NCBI RefSeq assembly: GCF_009769385.1
Contig: NZ_VKAB01000024.1
Span: 62,001-126,000 of the forward strand
Direction: 5' to 3'
DNA length: 64,000 nucleotides
From: Saccharothrix deserti
GTDB taxonomy: Bacteria; Actinomycetota; Actinomycetes; Mycobacteriales; Pseudonocardiaceae
Position 1 is the first letter of the stretch, and every line of letters starts with the position of its first letter. The notes under the pieces are model-generated. The model saw only the letters and a program-made list of their open reading frames with translations. It was not told where the DNA came from and ran no database searches. Below, piece after piece: positions 26,675-35,067 of the stretch. Position numbers and translations under genes: made by a program.

Positions 26675-26704
26675 GGCGGGTCCCGCGCCGGCGCGGGACC
26701 CGCC
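26675..26704 (-). promoter_or_regulatory. Intercistronic 30-bp perfect palindrome in the ABC operon
   Basis: Two perfectly complementary 15-base arms (GGCGGGTCCCGCGCC and its complement) meet at 26689/26690. In RNA this would form a very stable hairpin 5 bp after the binding-protein stop. Such hairpins commonly protect the binding-protein mRNA or attenuate transcription into the permease genes. Confidence 0.8.
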
Positions 26705-26709
26705 GGCCG

Positions 26710-28089
26710 TCACGAACCCTTGACGGTGAAGCCCTGGTCCTTGGCGAACGTGGTGATCCGCGACTGCCACTGGTCGAGCGCCGCGACGGTGTCCGCCTTG
26801 CCCGCGAGGGACTTGCCGACCGTCTCGGTCCAGTCCGTCACCACCTGGTCGAGGAACGGCGGCCACCCGAACGTGGGGTTGACCGTGGTGCCGATGTCGG
26901 CGAACACCTGGTTCACCTGCTGCCCGCCGAAGAACTCCGGCGCGTCACCGACGTAGCTCGGGTCCGAGAGGAGCGCCTTCGTCGCCGGGAAGAAGAACTG
27001 CTTGGTGGCGAACAGCTTCGCGCTCTCCGGGTCGCTGTTGAGGAACTGCGCGAACACCGCCGCCGCGATGGGGTTCGCCGTGGTCTTGATGACCGCGCTG
27101 GTCGAGCCGCCCCAGTTGCCCGAGCTGGGCGCGGACGCGTCCCACTGCGGCAGCGGCGCGGCCCGCCACTTGCCCGTGGTGGACTTCGCGGAACCGGCGA
27201 GGAACACCGGCCCCCACGCCGCGGTGATCCAGGTGGCGTACTTGCCGTTGTTCAGCGCGGCGAACCACGCGTCGGTGAAGTCCGGCTCCGCGCCGATGAC
27301 GCCTTCCTGGGCGAGCCCTCCCCAGTAGCGCGCCAGCTTCTTGGACGCCTCGTCGTTGACGCTGATGGCGATGTCGCTCTTGCCCGAGGTCACGTACGGC
27401 TTGGCGCCCGCCTGCCACAGCAGGCCGTGCCACGGGGCCGCGTCGCTGGTCGAGAGGTTGGTCAGGTAGATCTCCGGGTTGGCCGCGTGGAGCTTGCGCG
27501 CCGCGTCGGCGAACTCGTCCCACGTCTTCGGCGGCTGGATCCCGTACTGGTCGAAGATGTCCTGCCGGTACAACATCCCCATCGGACCGGTGTCCTGCGG
27601 GATCGCCCAGATCTCGCCGTTGGGGCCGGTGACCTGCCCCCACGTCCAGTCGACGAACTTGTCCTTGAGCGCCGACGCGCCGTACGGCCGCAAGTCCAGC
27701 AGGCTGTCCATGATCGTGAACGTCGGGATGTACTGGTACTCGACCTGCGCGACGTCGGGGGCGCCCGTGCCGGCCTGGAGCGCCGTGCGCAGCTTCGTGT
27801 ACTCCGGCGTGCCGCGACCGGCGTTGACGACGTTGACCTTGATGGCCGGGTACTTCTTCTGGAACAGCGCGACTTCCTGGTCGATGTCCGGGACCCAGGT
27901 CCAGAACGTCAGCTCGGTCGGGGTGGACATCGCCTTGTCGATGTCGGCCTGGCTGACGGGACCCGCGGCGGCGGTGGAGCCGGTGTCGGCGCCGCACGCG
28001 GCCAGCGCGGCGCTCAACGACACCGCTCCCGCCGCGGCGAGGAAGAATCGACGGCTCACCAAGGGGTGGCCGGGTACGGATTCGGGCAT
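26710..28089 (-). CDS. Extracellular sugar-binding lipoprotein of a CUT1 ABC importer
   Basis: 459 residues. The N-terminus has a twin-arginine-like SRRFFLAA and a lipobox LAAC, so it is probably a Tat- or Sec-exported lipoprotein. The mature part is a family 1 solute-binding protein (LTFWTWVPDIDQEVALFQKKYPAIKVNVV; W-rich sugar site segments FVDWTWGQV and WDEFADAARKLHA). It captures an oligosaccharide and delivers it to the two permeases encoded next. It is first in the operon, 188 bp after the LacI-type regulator gene. Given GH42 and the GH93-like hydrolase, galactose- or arabinose-containing oligosaccharides are the likely ligand. Confidence 0.92.
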   Translation of the reverse strand: MPESVPGHPLVSRRFFLAAAGAVSLSAALAACGADTGSTAAAGPVSQADIDKAMSTPTELTFWTWVPDIDQEVALFQKKYPAIKVNVVNAGRGTPEYTKLRTALQAGTGAPDVAQVEYQYIPTFTIMDSLLDLRPYGASALKDKFVDWTWGQVTGPNGEIWAIPQDTGPMGMLYRQDIFDQYGIQPPKTWDEFADAARKLHAANPEIYLTNLSTSDAAPWHGLLWQAGAKPYVTSGKSDIAISVNDEASKKLARYWGGLAQEGVIGAEPDFTDAWFAALNNGKYATWITAAWGPVFLAGSAKSTTGKWRAAPLPQWDASAPSSGNWGGSTSAVIKTTANPIAAAVFAQFLNSDPESAKLFATKQFFFPATKALLSDPSYVGDAPEFFGGQQVNQVFADIGTTVNPTFGWPPFLDQVVTDWTETVGKSLAGKADTVAALDQWQSRITTFAKDQGFTVKGS

Positions 28090-28277
28090 GGCTGAACTCC
28101 CGTCGACAGGGAAGCGTGACCGGCACGCGAAGCGGTGGCGTGCAGGCGGATGCGGTGCGGATGCGAAGAGGGGGACGTGGCGACTCGGGTGTTCGGCACG
28201 TCTGCACGGCCGGTGTGGGGACCGGCTTCGGGATCACGTGGTCGGCGTCTCGCTCGGGTGATCGACGCCGACCAGTG

Positions 28278-29369
28278 CTAGCGGGATAACCCCCTGTTCG
28301 AGCTCGGCGTGCGCCGCCCGCGTGCCGGGGTCGTCCGGGGCGGTGGTGGCGCGGTCGAGGAACGGACGATCAGGTCGACCGGTTGGTCGATCGCCGGCGG
28401 CGGATCCGCCTCCGGCTTCTCGATGGCGTGCACGAGGAGGTTGAGCCCTTCCTCGGCCACGGCGTCGAACGGCTGGCGCACGGTGGTCAGGGGAGGGGTG
28501 ACGAAGGCCGAGAGCGGGATGTCGTCGAAACCGACGACGCTGACGTCGTCCGGCACCCGCCGGCCGGCTTCCAGCAGCGCGCGGATCACGCCGATCGCCA
28601 TGTCGTCGTTCGCGGCGAACACCGCGGTCACGACAGGATCGGCGGCCAGCTCGCGGCCCGCGGCGTAGCCGGACGCGGCCGACCAGTCGCCCTCGACGAC
28701 CGGCGGTTGATCGAGGCCGCGTGCCGCCAACGCGGCCCGCCACCCCTCCAGCCGATCCCTGGCGGCGTACCACCGCTGCGGACCGGCGACGTGGTGGACG
28801 GTCGCGTGGCCCAGATCCAGCAGGTGCTCGGTGGCCACCCGTGCCATCAGGTCGGAGCTGACCCCGGCGGTCACCACCCGGGGGGCGGCGAACGACGGCG
28901 GCGCACCGAGGACGAGGACGGGCACGTCGACGCGGGTGGAGGCCGGCCCCTCGTCGATCGGCTCGGAGATGACGATGCCGTCCACGCCCTGGTCGAGGAG
29001 CGAGTCCACGGCGCCGGCGGCGCCTGCCGGGTCGCCCTCGACCGTGTTGACCACGCGGATCGCGTAACCCGTGTTCCGTGCGGCCCGCTCTATGCCCATG
29101 AGCAGGGACACGGGCCCGTACAAAGCGGTACCGAGCGTCACCACGCCGATGGACCGGGTTCGTCCGGAGGCGAGCGCCCGTGCCGCGTTGTTCAGGCGGT
29201 AGCCGAGGGCTTCGGCGGCTTCGAGGACGCGGCGGCGGACTTCGACGGAGACGTACGGCTCGTCGTTGAAGACCCTGGACACGGTCTTCTGCGAGACCCC
29301 TGCCATCCGGGCTACGTCCACACTGCGCGGCATAGAGGAGTCCCCACTCCGTCCAAGCTGTCGCGTCAT
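28278..29369 (-). CDS. LacI-family transcriptional regulator of the ABC/GH42 operon
   Basis: 363 residues if started at 29369 (GGGAG five bases upstream); an ATG at 29333 would give the more typical start MPRSVDVARMAGVSQKTVSRVFN. The HTH is followed by the hinge LGYRLNNAARALASGRTRSIGVV and a periplasmic-binding-type ligand domain with C-terminal VSVVGFDDIPLSAFVTPPLTTVRQP. The C-terminus has an extra Pro/Arg/Ser-rich tail of about 25 residues. It lies directly upstream of the binding-protein gene in the same direction and most likely represses that operon in the absence of its sugar. Confidence 0.92.
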   Translation of the reverse strand: MTRQLGRSGDSSMPRSVDVARMAGVSQKTVSRVFNDEPYVSVEVRRRVLEAAEALGYRLNNAARALASGRTRSIGVVTLGTALYGPVSLLMGIERAARNTGYAIRVVNTVEGDPAGAAGAVDSLLDQGVDGIVISEPIDEGPASTRVDVPVLVLGAPPSFAAPRVVTAGVSSDLMARVATEHLLDLGHATVHHVAGPQRWYAARDRLEGWRAALAARGLDQPPVVEGDWSAASGYAAGRELAADPVVTAVFAANDDMAIGVIRALLEAGRRVPDDVSVVGFDDIPLSAFVTPPLTTVRQPFDAVAEEGLNLLVHAIEKPEADPPPAIDQPVDLIVRSSTAPPPPRTTPARGRRTPSSNRGLSR

Positions 29370-29414
29370 GGTAACTCCCGGTGGCCGCTCTGCCGATCTT
29401 GCCAGGTCAGTCGC

Positions 29415-29446
29415 TCTGACTGCGTAGTCATGTCTACGCAGTCAGA
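29415..29446. promoter_or_regulatory. Long perfect inverted repeat between the LacI and GNAT genes, candidate operator
   Basis: TCTGACTGCGTAG (29415-29427) is repeated in reverse complement at 29434-29446 with a 6-bp spacer TCATGT. It lies 46 bp upstream of the LacI start and 91 bp upstream of the GNAT start. The 13-6-13 geometry is too long and too far from any stop to be a terminator of a known gene, so an operator for a dimeric regulator (perhaps the LacI protein itself) is likelier. Confidence 0.55.
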
Positions 29447-29536
29447 CCTCTTCCCGTCAAGAGCCGGCAACACAACCGCAACCCGCTGATAGGTTTGGCC
29501 AACCGGACCGGCCGGGGCGCAGTGGGGGAGAAAACA

Positions 29537-30010
29537 GTGGCAGAGGTGGCATTGCGGCCGATCGAGGATTCCGACCTCGACGCGCTGTTCGAGCAGATGC
29601 GCGACCCCGAGGCGGTCCTGATGGCCGCTTTCACCGCCGAGGACCCCGACGACCGCGAAGCGTTCGACGCCCACATGGCGAAGGTGAGGACCACCGACGG
29701 CACCACCGTTCGCGCGGTGACCCGCGACGGGCGACTCGTCGGCAGCATCGGGAGCTTCGTCGTCGAGGGTGACACCGAGGTCACCTACTGGATCGACCGT
29801 TCGGCCTGGGGACAGGGGATCGCCGGTCGCGCCCTCGCCCTGTTCCTCGACGTGGTCCCGGTCCGGCCGCTGCACGCCCGCGCCGCCAGCGACAACCTCG
29901 GATCGCTCCGAGTCCTGCGCAAGGCGGGCTTCACGGTGGTCGGCACCGAGGTCTCCTACGCATCCGCGCGGAAAGCCGAAACCGAAGAGACCATCCTGCG
30001 TCTCGAGTAG
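29537..30010 (+). CDS. GNAT-family N-acetyltransferase
   Basis: 157 residues from GTG 29537, with GGGGGAG six bases upstream; a longer in-frame start at 29495 lacks an RBS. The acetyl-CoA site is visible as WIDRSAWGQGIAGRALALFL (the Q/R-x-x-G-x-G/A loop) and the C-terminal ARAASDNLGSLRVLRKAGF is the typical beta5-alpha4 part with N and L/R contacts. It would acetylate a small molecule or protein amine in the cytosol. Substrate unknown; probably RimJ/RimL-like. Confidence 0.88.
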   Translation: MAEVALRPIEDSDLDALFEQMRDPEAVLMAAFTAEDPDDREAFDAHMAKVRTTDGTTVRAVTRDGRLVGSIGSFVVEGDTEVTYWIDRSAWGQGIAGRALALFLDVVPVRPLHARAASDNLGSLRVLRKAGFTVVGTEVSYASARKAETEETILRLE

Positions 30011-30172
30011 CCGGGACTCTGCCATCATAGGTGGTCGGGTCGTCTGAATCGTTTCGGCGCGGGTGCGGGACAGAGGCGTCGTCGGTGTCACCGTTTGCCG
30101 TTGTGGCCATGGGGAACCCGACCGCTGCGCCTTGAGACCGCAGGGCGTACCGGTTGTTGGAAGGCACATGCT

Positions 30173-30568
30173 GTGGACGTTGTCGAACTGTCCCCTCGTC
30201 ACGTCGAGTTCGACTTGGGGGACAGCGTTCCGCCGATGCGCCGTGCGCGGAGGTGGATCGCCGAGAACGTGCCGGACCTGGACCAGTCGCGGCTGCTCGA
30301 CCTGCTGTTGATCGCCGACGCGCTGTTGACCAACGCCTTCGAGCACGCCTTGGGGCCCCGCAGGCTGCGGCTGAGCTACCCGCAGGACGGGCGCGTGGTC
30401 CGGGTGGAGGTCGCCGACGGCAGCCCGGAACGGCTGCCGGTGCTCGGCAAACTGGGCGGACTCGGGGTGCGGCACCGCGGTCTGCTGCTGGTCAACCGGT
30501 TGTCGTCACGCTGGGGCGTGGACCCCCACGCCGCCTACAAGACCGTGTGGGGCGAAGTCGCGGCTTGA
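30173..30568 (+). CDS. Small HATPase_c_2 protein, RsbW-like anti-sigma or regulator kinase
   Basis: 131 residues from GTG 30173 (GGAAGG upstream); an earlier in-frame start at 30095 gives an unlikely Trp-rich extension. It consists of a single GHKL ATPase domain: N box LIADALLTNAFEHA, G1 motif VEVADGSP and G2-like GLGVRHRGLLLVNRLSSRWGV. Actinomycetes have many such stand-alone ATPases that act as serine kinases on anti-sigma antagonists. It ends 21 bp from a convergent Ser/Thr kinase gene. The last codons are part of a 17-bp duplication that continues after the stop. Confidence 0.8.
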   Translation: MDVVELSPRHVEFDLGDSVPPMRRARRWIAENVPDLDQSRLLDLLLIADALLTNAFEHALGPRRLRLSYPQDGRVVRVEVADGSPERLPVLGKLGGLGVRHRGLLLVNRLSSRWGVDPHAAYKTVWGEVAA

Positions 30569-30589
30569 GTTCCGTGGCGGCTTGAATCC

Positions 30590-31993
30590 TCAGCCGTTGC
30601 CGCTCTTGCCGCCGCCGCGTTTCTTGTCGTCCTTCTCGTCGTCGCCCTCGCCTTCCTCGTCCTTCTTGTCGTCGTCGATGCGCTGGGAGGACAGGACTTC
30701 ATCGGAGTCGATCAGCGGCCGGCCATTTTGGACGACGAGTCCCAGCCGGTGCGACTCGCGGAACCTCTTGCCCTCCGCACCGGTGTAGTCGATACCGACC
30801 GTGACGGTGTCGGTACCGGAGGCTGCGGGCGGTGAGCTGATGCCGAGGTCCTTGACGTCGCGCCAGAACTTCTCGTACTGCTGCCTGCCCTGCTCTTGCA
30901 GACGAGGCCCGAGCCGGTCCCAGGCCTGAGCGGTGTTCTTCGGCAGCAGCGCGTAGTAGTCCGCTACTGCCTGTTCGAGCCGCGCGGGGGCCAGAGCGGT
31001 CGGTCTGGCCGTCGACGTGGCCGTCGGCGTGGCCGTTGCGCCCGTGTTGTCCGAGCCCCCGGTCGCCAGCACCAAGCTCAGCACGACCAGACCGACGACG
31101 GCCACGGCACTCAGCGCGACGAGACGTCCACGCCCGAACGCCGATCGCGGTGGCGGGCCGGCCGGGTGCAGGTCGAGCCGGGTCGGCGCGGGTCGCGGCG
31201 CGCGCAGTCGGTCGGCGACCTGCGCCATGGTCGGCCGGGTGGCGGGGTCGGTGCGCAGCACGTCCGACAGCACGTCGGTCAGCGGTCCCGCCTGCGTCGG
31301 AGGGGCGAAGCGGCCCGCGGCCACGGCGTGCAGCAGGGCGATCGCGTTGTCCCCGTCGCCGAACGGCGGACGTCCCTCCACCGCCGCGTACAGGGTGGCG
31401 CCGAGGGCGAACACGTCGGAGGCAGGCCCCGGTTCGCCGCCGCGCGCCACCTCGGGTGACAGGTACGCGGGCGTGCCGGCGAGCAGACCGGTCCTGGTCA
31501 CGGTGACGTCCCCGACCGCGCGGGCGATGCCGAAGTCGGTGATCTTCGCGGTGCCGTCGTCGGTCAGCAGGATGTTTCCCGGTTTGACGTCGCGGTGCAC
31601 GATGCCGGCCGCGTGCGCGGCGGCCAGCGCGCCCGCGATCTGCGCCCCGATGCCCATGACGTGCTCGGCGGGCAGGGCGCCGTGTGCCGCGATCCGGTCG
31701 GCCAGGGTCCGCGCGGGCAGGTACTCCATGACCAGCACCGGTCTGCCGTCCTCCTCGACGACGTCGTGCACGGTCACCGCGTTCGGGTGCTGCAACCGGG
31801 CGGCGATGCGCCCCTCCCGTGCCGCACGCCCCACCGCCTCGACCGGATCGGCGCCGTCGGGCACCACGAGTTGCTTGAGCGCCACCACCCGGTCCAGGCG
31901 TTCGTCGAACGCCTGCCACACCACGCCCATCGCACCGGCGCCGACGCGTCGGCGCAGCCGGTACCTCCCGGCCACCAAGCGCCCCTCGTCCAT
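30590..31993 (-). CDS. Membrane Ser/Thr protein kinase (PknB type) with short charged external end
   Basis: 467 residues from the ATG at 31993; nearby GTG codons at 31996-32002 are possible. The kinase domain spans about 10-265: glycine loop VGAGAMGVV, K40 in VALKQL, catalytic loop HRDVKPGN, DFG (ITDFGIA) and APE-like YLSPE. After a Pro-rich linker there is one membrane helix (LVALSAVAVVGLVVLSLVLAT), a Thr-rich stalk and a 110-residue external domain without PASTA repeats. The C-terminus is an extremely charged Lys/Asp/Glu tail ending in Gly/Lys. The external domain resembles small 'stalk' domains of other actinobacterial kinases; its ligand is unknown. Confidence 0.92.
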   Translation of the reverse strand: MDEGRLVAGRYRLRRRVGAGAMGVVWQAFDERLDRVVALKQLVVPDGADPVEAVGRAAREGRIAARLQHPNAVTVHDVVEEDGRPVLVMEYLPARTLADRIAAHGALPAEHVMGIGAQIAGALAAAHAAGIVHRDVKPGNILLTDDGTAKITDFGIARAVGDVTVTRTGLLAGTPAYLSPEVARGGEPGPASDVFALGATLYAAVEGRPPFGDGDNAIALLHAVAAGRFAPPTQAGPLTDVLSDVLRTDPATRPTMAQVADRLRAPRPAPTRLDLHPAGPPPRSAFGRGRLVALSAVAVVGLVVLSLVLATGGSDNTGATATPTATSTARPTALAPARLEQAVADYYALLPKNTAQAWDRLGPRLQEQGRQQYEKFWRDVKDLGISSPPAASGTDTVTVGIDYTGAEGKRFRESHRLGLVVQNGRPLIDSDEVLSSQRIDDDKKDEEGEGDDEKDDKKRGGGKSGNG

Positions 31994-32083
31994 CACCAGC
32001 ACCCCGCCCTTTCCGGCACACCAACCGCACAAGCTTATGTACCCGGGCAGTGGGAACCGATCACGACTCCGGCGTCGTCAACG

Positions 32084-32122
32084 TGCTTCTGCCCCGCACC
32101 GATGTGGCGCGGGGCAGAAGCA
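32084..32122 (-). terminator. Hairpin terminator after gntP
   Basis: TGCTTCTGCCCCGC (32084-32097) pairs perfectly with 32109-32122 around an 11-nt loop. It lies 43 bp after the gntP stop, upstream of the kinase start at 31993, so it ends the gluconate operon. Confidence 0.85.
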
Positions 32123-32165
32123 GGGCACATACCCGGCGTGCCGGACGGGTTCGAGCCGGCGCCGG

Positions 32166-33554
32166 TCAGCCGACCGCGAACAGGAGCGAGGCCAGTCCGA
32201 AGCCGACCAGGCTGATCGTGGTCTCCATGACGGTCCACGTCTTCAGCGTGGTCCGGACGTCCATGCCCATCAGGTTGCCGACCAACCAGAAGCCGGAGTC
32301 GTTGACGTGGCTCGCGATCACCGACCCGGCCGCCAGCGCCAGCACGATCGCGGCCAGTTCGACCGCGCTGAACCCGCCCGCCTGCACGACCGGCTGCACC
32401 AGCCCCGCCGCGGTGGTCAGTGCGACGGTGGCCGATCCCTGGGCGACGCGCAGCGCGGCGGCGACGACGAAACCGGCCACGAGCACCGGCAAGCCCAGGT
32501 CGGACAGGCCGTCGGAGAGGGCGTCACCGATGCCGCCGGCACGCAGCACCGCACCGAACATGCCGCCCGCGCCCGTGATGAGGATGACCGCGCACACCGG
32601 CCCGAGAGCCGAGTCGACCAGCTTCTCGACGGTCTCCTTGCCCTGCCCGCGTCGGACCCCCAGGACGTACGAGGCCACGAGCACGGTCACCAGCAGGGCC
32701 ACCGGCGTCGCGCCGAGCGCTCGGGCGACCCCGAACCACGACGCGTCCCCGTCGACCCAACCCGCGGCGCGCGCGGCGTCCAGACCGGTGTTGGTGAAGA
32801 TCATGACCAGGGGGAGCAGCAGGAGCGCGATGACGGTCGCCGGACGCGGCGGGTTCTCGTCCAGCGCGGCCTGCGGGCCGCCGGTGAGGATCGTCGGCAC
32901 GGGCAGCACCAGCCGCTTGCCCACCCACAGCCCGTACAGGTAGCTGGTCACGTACCAGGTCGGGATCGCCAGCAGCAGGCCGAACGCGATGACGAGCCCG
33001 ACATCCGCGCCCAACAGCTCGGTCGCCGCGACCGGGCCGGGGTGCGGCGGCACGAACACGTGCATCACGGAGAACGCGCCCGCGGCCGGCAGGCCGTAGC
33101 GGAGCACGCCGCCGCCGAGCCGGCGCGCCACCGCGAACACGATCGGCAGCATCACGACCAGGCCCGCGTCGAAGAAGATCGGGAAGCCGAAGACCAGCGA
33201 GCTGACGCCGAGCGCCAGCGGAGCCCGGTGCTCGCCGAACCGGGCGATCAGCGCGTCGGTCAACGACTGCGCTCCGCCGGTCACCTCCACCAACCTGCCC
33301 AGGATCGCACCGAGGCCGACGAGCAGCGCGACGCTGCCGAGGGTGGTGCCGAACCCGCCGGTCAGGGTGGAGATCACCGAGGTCGCCGGGATGCCGGCGG
33401 CGAACGCGGTCAGCAGGCTGACCACCACGAGCGCCAGGAACGCGTGCACCCGCAGGTACATGATCATGATCAGCAGGAGGGCGATCGCGCCTCCCGCGAT
33501 GCCCAGCAGGGCACCCGCGCCGAGCGTTTGGACCCAGTCGTCGTTGGTGGTCAT
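32166..33554 (-). CDS. gntP: Gluconate:H+ symporter
   Basis: 462 residues from the ATG at 33554, about the usual length of GntP family carriers, with 12 or more hydrophobic helices. Family wording is clear: SLVFGFPIFFDAGLVVMLPIVF, MHVFVPPHPGPVAA, ASHVNDSGFWLVGNLMGM. It imports gluconate (or a close sugar acid) at the cytoplasmic membrane. It follows gntK with a 34-bp gap in the same operon, and is controlled by the divergent gntR. Confidence 0.93.
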   Translation of the reverse strand: MTTNDDWVQTLGAGALLGIAGGAIALLLIMIMYLRVHAFLALVVVSLLTAFAAGIPATSVISTLTGGFGTTLGSVALLVGLGAILGRLVEVTGGAQSLTDALIARFGEHRAPLALGVSSLVFGFPIFFDAGLVVMLPIVFAVARRLGGGVLRYGLPAAGAFSVMHVFVPPHPGPVAATELLGADVGLVIAFGLLLAIPTWYVTSYLYGLWVGKRLVLPVPTILTGGPQAALDENPPRPATVIALLLLPLVMIFTNTGLDAARAAGWVDGDASWFGVARALGATPVALLVTVLVASYVLGVRRGQGKETVEKLVDSALGPVCAVILITGAGGMFGAVLRAGGIGDALSDGLSDLGLPVLVAGFVVAAALRVAQGSATVALTTAAGLVQPVVQAGGFSAVELAAIVLALAAGSVIASHVNDSGFWLVGNLMGMDVRTTLKTWTVMETTISLVGFGLASLLFAVG

Positions 33555-33588
33555 CGGCAGCTCCGTTGCTCTTCGATTTTCCTCGGGG

Positions 33589-34137
33589 TCAGTGGGTCGC
33601 CGGGTCGGCGGCGGAGAGGTCGAGGCGGACGGCCGCGTGCTCGACGATGAGCTCGGGCGTCTCCCGCACGTCGACGGTGATCCCGTCCTCATCGGACTGG
33701 AGCGGCTCCAGCGCGTCGAACTGCGACCGCAGCAGCGACGGCGGCATGAAGTGGTCGGCCCGACGTGCCATCCGGTCGCCGATCACGTCGCCGGCGCCGT
33801 TCAGGAAGAGGAAGCGGACCCGTGCGCCGGCCTCGCGGAGCACGTCCCGGTAGGCCCGCTTGAGCGCCGAGCACGTGACGACCGTGCTCGTGCCCGCGGT
33901 CGCCTGCGCGGTGATCCAGTCGCGGATCGCCGCCAGCCAGGGCGCGCGGTCGGCGTCGGTGAGCGGGGTGCCCGCGGACATCTTCTCGATGTTGGCGGCC
34001 GGGTGGAACTCGTCGGCCTCGGCCATCGGCCGGCCCAGCCGGTCCGCCAGCAACCGGGCCACCGTGCTCTTGCCCGCCCCGGACACGCCCATCACGACCA
34101 CGCAGGTCGGCACGGCGGCGTCGGTGCTCGTGGTCAT
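33589..34137 (-). CDS. gntK: Gluconokinase
   Basis: 182 residues. Walker A is G17-T25 (GVSGAGKST), followed by EADEFHPAANIEKMSAGTPL, the gluconate-binding wording of the thermoresistant gluconokinase family, and CSALKRAYRDVLR and RADHFMPPSLLRSQFDALEP. It phosphorylates gluconate to 6-phosphogluconate for the pentose phosphate pathway. The ATG at 34137 has GAGAGGTG upstream. First gene of the gntK-gntP operon and divergent from gntR across a 7-7-7 inverted repeat. Confidence 0.95.
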   Translation of the reverse strand: MTTSTDAAVPTCVVVMGVSGAGKSTVARLLADRLGRPMAEADEFHPAANIEKMSAGTPLTDADRAPWLAAIRDWITAQATAGTSTVVTCSALKRAYRDVLREAGARVRFLFLNGAGDVIGDRMARRADHFMPPSLLRSQFDALEPLQSDEDGITVDVRETPELIVEHAAVRLDLSAADPATH

Positions 34138-34185
34138 GGGACACCTCTCGGCTGCGGTGACGAGAACTTCGACCAGTAAAAGTAG

Positions 34186-34206
34186 TACCTTTGATGACGA
34201 AAGGTA
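34186..34206. promoter_or_regulatory. Inverted repeat operator between gntK and gntR
   Basis: TACCTTT (34186-34192) and AAAGGTA (34200-34206) form a perfect inverted repeat with a 7-bp spacer, 49 bp from either start. The spacer region is AT-rich and holds the likely promoters. The size and symmetry fit a GntR/FadR dimer; autorepression and repression of gntKP are inferred. Confidence 0.7.
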
Positions 34207-34253
34207 ACACCAATGAGCGGGCTCGGGAAGGCCCACCGGGATACGCTTCTGCC

Positions 34254-34997
34254 GTGCCGGTACAACGTCAGGAGGGCGGGACGGGCGGCGATGCCCTGCA
34301 CGCCTCCGTGCTCGACACCATCGGACTGCGGATCGCCTGCGGTGATCTCGCGGAGGGGTGGGTCCTGACCCTCGACGGCATCCAGGAGGAGTTCGGGGTC
34401 TCCCGGACCGTCGCCCGCGAGACGATGCGGGTGCTGGAATCGATGGGGCTGGTGACGTCCCGTCGTCGGGTCGGCATCACCGTCCAGCCCAGGTCGTCGT
34501 GGCAGGTCTACGACCCGCGGTTGATCTGGTGGCAGCTGGCCGGCCCGAACCGCGACACCCAGCTGCGTTCCCTCACCGAGCTGCGGATCGCCGTCGAACC
34601 GGTGGCGGCGGCGCGGGCCGCGTGGAACGCGTCGGCGAAGGAACGCGGGCGCCTGCTCGACCTCGCCGCGCGGATGCGCCGGGAGGGGGAGGCGGGCGAG
34701 CTGGAGACGTTCCTCGAACTCGACATCGCCTTCCACGGCCTGCTGTTGGAGACGTGCGGCAACGAGATGTTCGCCGCCCTTGAGGACGTGGTGGCCGTGG
34801 TCCTGCGCGGGCGGACGACCCTCGGGCTCATGCCGGAGAAGCCCGTGCCCAGCGCGTTGGACCTGCACGAGGAAGTCGCCCGAGCGGTCGCGTCGCGCCA
34901 TCCAGAGGCGGCCGAGCTCGCCATGCGCGCCCTGCTGGCCGAGGTCCGCGACGCCGTGGTCCCCGTCAACGGGCCTCGCGGTGTGGCCCGCGGCTAG
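34254..34997 (+). CDS. gntR: GntR-family (FadR subfamily) regulator of gluconate genes
   Basis: 247 residues from GTG 34254; starts further upstream would overlap the operator. The winged HTH (about 12-75) ends in GVSRTVARETMRVLESMGLV with RRRVGITVQPR as the wing. The FCD-type effector domain has the metal-binding pattern EL(D)IAFHGLLLETCGN and the late H in DLHEEVARAV. It should release its operator when gluconate or 6-phosphogluconate is present. The assignment of target comes from the divergent gntK-gntP pair. Confidence 0.9.
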   Translation: MPVQRQEGGTGGDALHASVLDTIGLRIACGDLAEGWVLTLDGIQEEFGVSRTVARETMRVLESMGLVTSRRRVGITVQPRSSWQVYDPRLIWWQLAGPNRDTQLRSLTELRIAVEPVAAARAAWNASAKERGRLLDLAARMRREGEAGELETFLELDIAFHGLLLETCGNEMFAALEDVVAVVLRGRTTLGLMPEKPVPSALDLHEEVARAVASRHPEAAELAMRALLAEVRDAVVPVNGPRGVARG

Positions 34998-35067
34998 TTG
35001 ACTACTCAACATGTGACGTGTTCTTGTTCCGCGCAGCAAACGGAGTCGCCGAGAGGACGCGGAACGC

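Noticed and set aside
32135-32170. GGGTTCGAGCC near 32150 as a tRNA T-loop
   Set aside because: No acceptor, D or anticodon arms can be folded around it.
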